Shown here piece by piece: positions 61,190-64,000 of a DNA stretch of 64,000 nucleotides (within the stretch, counting starts at the first letter, position 1; every line of letters starts with the position of its first letter). This DNA is from Deltaproteobacteria bacterium (GTDB lineage: Bacteria; Bdellovibrionota_C; UBA2361; JAGFJO01). Both the position numbers and the translations under genes were made by a program. The stretch is taken from assembly GCA_024102635.1 (NCBI GenBank), contig JAGFJO010000080.1:1-64000 (forward strand), in the 5' to 3' direction. The notes beneath the pieces are model-generated. The model had not been told where the DNA came from. It saw only the letters and a list, made by a program, of their open reading frames with translations, and did no database searches.

Positions 61190-62458
61190 ATGGATCATTT
61201 TAAACAGGACCAAAAACTACAACTAGAGCGGCGCACCTTATTCCTGCCGGTAACAGATGAAACAAAGGCGCATAGCCCGGTTGAGTTTGCACTTCCAAAG
61301 GCGCGCATTGCGATCATCGGAGCGGGGGTGCTCGGTCTTACCTGCGCAAGGGAACTGATTGAGACCGGCGGTCAGCGAGTGGTGCTTTTCGACTCGCGAA
61401 ACGCAGGAGAGTTGCAGAGAACCGAGGAGGCTTTCTCCTTAAGATTGCTCATGAAGCAGTTGGGATTAGAGCTCTCAACCATGGGCGGATACTCAACTGC
61501 ACACCTCAGTTTTGGCTGCCAGACTGAAGGTAAGAACTTAACTGAAAGGCAGTTTGTCTCTGCCTTAGATCGCTTCATAGTGCGTGTAGAGCACGGGATC
61601 GCATCGTTAACCGATGGCTGCGGTTCCTTTTCGGAGTTGCAGGCCATGCCGGCATCGCAGTTTATCCGATCACTGGACCTTCCAAAATGGGCAGTTTCGA
61701 TGTTGGAGTCGCGCTTGGTGATTGCAGGCGAGGCGAACCGCTCTACCGCTCTCTCGTTGCTACAGCGATTTGCCCATCAAAGGAGCAATGAGATAACCGG
61801 CGGAGAACAAGACGAGCCTCTAAAAATCTCGCCGATACGCGACTATGTGGAGCACTTAGCCTCCACTTCTCCCGAAGGCGCCGCGGGCTATCTGCACCTC
61901 AACCACACTCTTACGGCTTTGCGTAAAAAGCAGCGTGGATTCGAACTTCAGTTTGATACTGAGGGAGGCGCGGTGTTCCACTATGCGGACTATATAGTGC
62001 TGGCCGCCCCTGCCTCCGAGTTAACTAGATCGGACCTCACTCTCTCGGGGCTTACGGACGCCCGCCTAAGGACCCTGGCAGCACTGGAGGGTGAGCCGGA
62101 GGTGAGAGCGGTCATCATAGCCGAGGGACCGCCGCATCCTGAATCCGGATTCACTACAGTTCTGATAGAAGATATTCACGGCCTGGAAGCGGACCTGTGG
62201 AGCAGCTATAGAAACGGCGGCCGGGCGGTTGAAGGAACTATTCGTACGATTCACTTATCCGAACATGATGTGGCGCCGCATAGCGCCCTATATCTGGACG
62301 AAGCACCGCTCGCATTAAACAACGAGGATCATAATCCTGCCGCGCCGCAAGGCCAGCTCGTTGCGGCAGCCATCCTTGGCAACATGCTGAAGCGAAGAGA
62401 GGAGTTTCACCCGGCGGGCCAATTCGCCAGCTTCTTGCATACACGTAAAGTAGCTTAG
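61190..62458 (+). CDS. FAD-dependent amine-oxidase/PPOX-like oxidoreductase
   Basis: 422 residues. After an N-terminal extension of about 35 residues comes ARIAIIGAGVLGLTCARELIETGG, a classic FAD-binding GxGxxG fold with VVLFDSR ending the second strand. The layout (substrate domain, then YIVLAAPASEL, and a C-terminal NPAAPQGQLVAAAILGNML) fits amine oxidases and protoporphyrinogen-oxidase relatives, but the usual C-terminal 'GE...G...GA..SG' is poorly kept. Substrate unknown. The start is firm: GGGGGAGG 5 bases before the ATG. Confidence 0.8.
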   Translation: MDHFKQDQKLQLERRTLFLPVTDETKAHSPVEFALPKARIAIIGAGVLGLTCARELIETGGQRVVLFDSRNAGELQRTEEAFSLRLLMKQLGLELSTMGGYSTAHLSFGCQTEGKNLTERQFVSALDRFIVRVEHGIASLTDGCGSFSELQAMPASQFIRSLDLPKWAVSMLESRLVIAGEANRSTALSLLQRFAHQRSNEITGGEQDEPLKISPIRDYVEHLASTSPEGAAGYLHLNHTLTALRKKQRGFELQFDTEGGAVFHYADYIVLAAPASELTRSDLTLSGLTDARLRTLAALEGEPEVRAVIIAEGPPHPESGFTTVLIEDIHGLEADLWSSYRNGGRAVEGTIRTIHLSEHDVAPHSALYLDEAPLALNNEDHNPAAPQGQLVAAAILGNMLKRREEFHPAGQFASFLHTRKVA

Positions 62459-62474
62459 TCTTTACGGAGTAGTC

Positions 62475-63263
62475 TTAGCTCGGCATCCCGGCAACCGGAT
62501 AACGCGAGACTTCCCGTAACCTATCCAGATTGCAAGAGCCGTCTTCACAGCCAATTGCAGTGAATTGGCGGCTTGGCTCCAGGCCGGTTCCGGTTAGATG
62601 CTCCACTACCCGGGCAACGGCATTCACCGTCATCTCATCAAGCCGCATATCGTTGGCCGAACCGGATCTGAATGGGCGAAGTTTAAGAACAGCTCCGTTC
62701 GCTCCTGCCGCCGCAAATTCATAGTTCATTGCATCGCCTGAAAATCCGACGATAATTCTCCCCTTCTCAGGCGGCTCGCTGGCCCGAACGGCCTTTATAA
62801 CATCGGCGCCGGTGAAATATTCCCTTTCCCTTGCACCGCCATTCTTGGCAGAACAGATATTATAGTCTATTAGCACTGTGTCACACCCGCTCTTTACAAT
62901 CTCCGATACCAATTCCTTAAGCGGCTGGTCCGTTGGAACAATGAAGGATGTTTTCCCGTTGGTAACAGATTCAAGGAGGGCCGCGTACTCAATGAGCAGC
63001 TCCGCCTGATCGTCCAACGCCACTAGATCTCTAGTACCTAAAACCTCCCTCTCAAATACCAGCCTTTCGATAAGATCAAGATACTCTCGAAATGTGAAGT
63101 TGAGCGCCGGAGCTCCAAGCTGCCTGAACGCCGCCAAAGTACGTTGACACACTCCAGTGCTGTATCTCTGAAAAGCCTCTTTAACTGTGTCTAAAGATTT
63201 TTCGCCGGGCGCTGCTTCAGGCGGAATTGCATCCTGTAATGACTTCTTCGTCTTCTCGAACAT
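62475..63263 (-). CDS. Response-regulator-like (pseudo-receiver) protein
   Basis: About 262 residues from ATG 63263 (the open frame reaches 63299). An N-terminal helical part of about 90 residues is followed by a CheY-like region: CDTVLIDYNI (Asp as phospho-acceptor candidate), DVIKAVRAS, GRIIVGFSGDAMNYEFAAAGANGAVLKLRPF (Ser/Thr switch and Lys positions). The N-terminal acidic pair and the KP motif are weak, so phosphorylation is uncertain. The C-terminus has IGCEDGSCNLD with two cysteines. No output DNA-binding domain is visible. Confidence 0.6.
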   Translation of the reverse strand: MFEKTKKSLQDAIPPEAAPGEKSLDTVKEAFQRYSTGVCQRTLAAFRQLGAPALNFTFREYLDLIERLVFEREVLGTRDLVALDDQAELLIEYAALLESVTNGKTSFIVPTDQPLKELVSEIVKSGCDTVLIDYNICSAKNGGAREREYFTGADVIKAVRASEPPEKGRIIVGFSGDAMNYEFAAAGANGAVLKLRPFRSGSANDMRLDEMTVNAVARVVEHLTGTGLEPSRQFTAIGCEDGSCNLDRLREVSRYPVAGMPS

Positions 63264-63384
63264 GCGCCGTAAGATAACAGGAACCAGCAGAAAAATCATC
63301 CTTGAGAGCGCAGATGTGCTTCAAAAGGAATGAGTGCTAACTCCTATGCCTTGCTGAGCCGTGCGGCTCCCTCAGGGATTTTGG

Positions 63385-64000
63385 TTAACGGTGCCGTTTA
63401 GCATTACTGCGCGCCGCCGTCGAGGCGACCTCCTGACCGTCGAATTCAATACCGAATTCAACCCCTTTGACTCCCCCTTTTAGACGAACATTAAGAACGA
63501 AGAGATCTTCCGATATTACAAACCTGCCCAGCTCCTTCCGTTTGTTTTTGATCCGGCTCACCAACACTGCTGTCTCGCCTTTGTAGAACGAAGCGCCTTT
63601 GGCCGTAATGGTATAAACGCCGCCCTTGTTCCCTCTTTTTTTCTTGGAAGATAATTTTCCGGTAGCGCTTATCTCCCAATTAAGCTCTCCGGGTTTAACA
63701 TTTACGTCGCTGGCATAAATAATCGCCAAGGAGGCGTCGACTTTGCCGCCGGACCGGGTAGCAGCCGCTAAGAGCTGGCTAGCTTCGGAGCTTTGAACCA
63801 TCAACGCTTTAAGCTCGTGCGGCAAAAGAGCTTGATTGACTGACAACATTAACGCAGCCACTCCCGCTACTTGAGGCGCTGCCATCGAGGTGCCGGAGAG
63901 GTATGCGTATCCGCCGCCAAGATAAGTGCTTACAACCCCCGCTCCAGGCGCCGCGATATCAACCGAGCCAGGGCCGTAGTTTGAGAATCCTGCCAATCTG
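63385..64000 (-). CDS. Subtilisin-like serine protease (S8), N-terminus outside window
   Basis: The frame is open to the right edge. [21 protein letters not shown] and [20 protein letters not shown] (catalytic Ser in GTSMAAPQ) identify a subtilase; the Asp and His of the triad must lie beyond the window. After the catalytic domain, a basic beta-rich C-terminal part of about 110 residues ([17 protein letters not shown]...) ends in SNAKRHR. It is probably secreted; the signal peptide cannot be seen. In-frame TTG at 63996 is not a real start. Confidence 0.9.
   Translation of the reverse strand, partial: RLAGFSNYGPGSVDIAAPGAGVVSTYLGGGYAYLSGTSMAAPQVAGVAALMLSVNQALLPHELKALMVQSSEASQLLAAATRSGGKVDASLAIIYASDVNVKPGELNWEISATGKLSSKKKRGNKGGVYTITAKGASFYKGETAVLVSRIKNKRKELGRFVISEDLFVLNVRLKGGVKGVEFGIEFDGQEVASTAARSNAKRHR

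Overview
The window looks like chromosomal DNA from a Gram-negative bacterium of roughly even GC content. The support is a division and cell-wall (dcw) cluster whose MurE carries the DNPR motif of meso-diaminopimelate-adding enzymes, an outer-membrane beta-barrel protein, a Tat-exported DUF1501 protein, an ACO2-type aconitase and a membrane Fe-S oxidoreductase of the ETF:quinone type. Several families (DUF5610, sulfatase-like proteins ending in LGYL(D), a HU protein with a histone-H1-like tail, degenerate PHP and receiver proteins) are ones I associate with delta-proteobacteria-like uncultured lineages. The phylum is not proven from this sequence. No phage, insertion sequence or CRISPR array is visible.

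Layout. 1-6.3 kb: a TPR/glycosyltransferase-like gene cut by the left edge, threonine aldolase, WrbA, a cysteine-rich protein behind a strongly structured 5' leader, and a flippase-like membrane protein with an unrecognised partner. 6.36-6.73 kb: tRNA-Leu(TAA) with two perfect 103-bp repeats that begin with a copy of the tRNA 3' end. 7.0-9.3 kb: a fused trehalose-6-phosphate synthase/phosphatase. 9.4-22.9 kb: the dcw cluster on the minus strand (mraZ-rsmH-ftsL-ftsI / murE-mraY-murD-ftsW-murG-aspS). It lacks murF at the usual place, and a divergent mntR/outer-membrane-protein pair sits between ftsI and murE. 23.1-29.1 kb: three sulfatase-like hydrolases with threonine in place of the formylglycine cysteine, plus a GT-C-like membrane protein. 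29.2-40 kb: a 68-residue protein, glmS, a lytic transglycosylase, an M32 carboxypeptidase, tRNA-Arg(TCG) with its own tail-duplication repeat, thyA-folA, a large protein with annexin-like repeats, and an SSP411-type protein. 40.2-48 kb: a PP2C-like/yajQ/aconitase operon, a DUF5610 protein, sufS, a membrane-anchored helical protein and a class I glutamine amidotransferase. 48-51.3 kb: an accessory-looking stretch with a promoter-to-terminator unit that is a good candidate for a structured non-coding RNA, two small conserved-looking proteins, a 17-bp tandem repeat and a pseudo-PHP protein. 51.5-64 kb: the Fe-S oxidoreductase, HU, a protein with a decayed PurF-like phosphoribosyltransferase fold, an exported DUF1800/DUF1501 pair, an FAD oxidoreductase, a pseudo-receiver protein and a subtilisin-like protease cut by the right edge.

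Regulation is unusually readable in three places. The mraZ promoter carries three 10-bp-spaced TGGG-type MraZ repeats. The mntR/OMP intergenic region has a perfect GTAGCATATGCTAC palindrome over both promoters. The leader before the cysteine-rich gene has mutually exclusive hairpins and a hairpin whose loop holds the Shine-Dalgarno sequence. The best candidates for undescribed biology are the 48.26-48.75 kb RNA, the 3.48-3.70 kb leader, the tRNA-tail repeats and the annexin-like protein.
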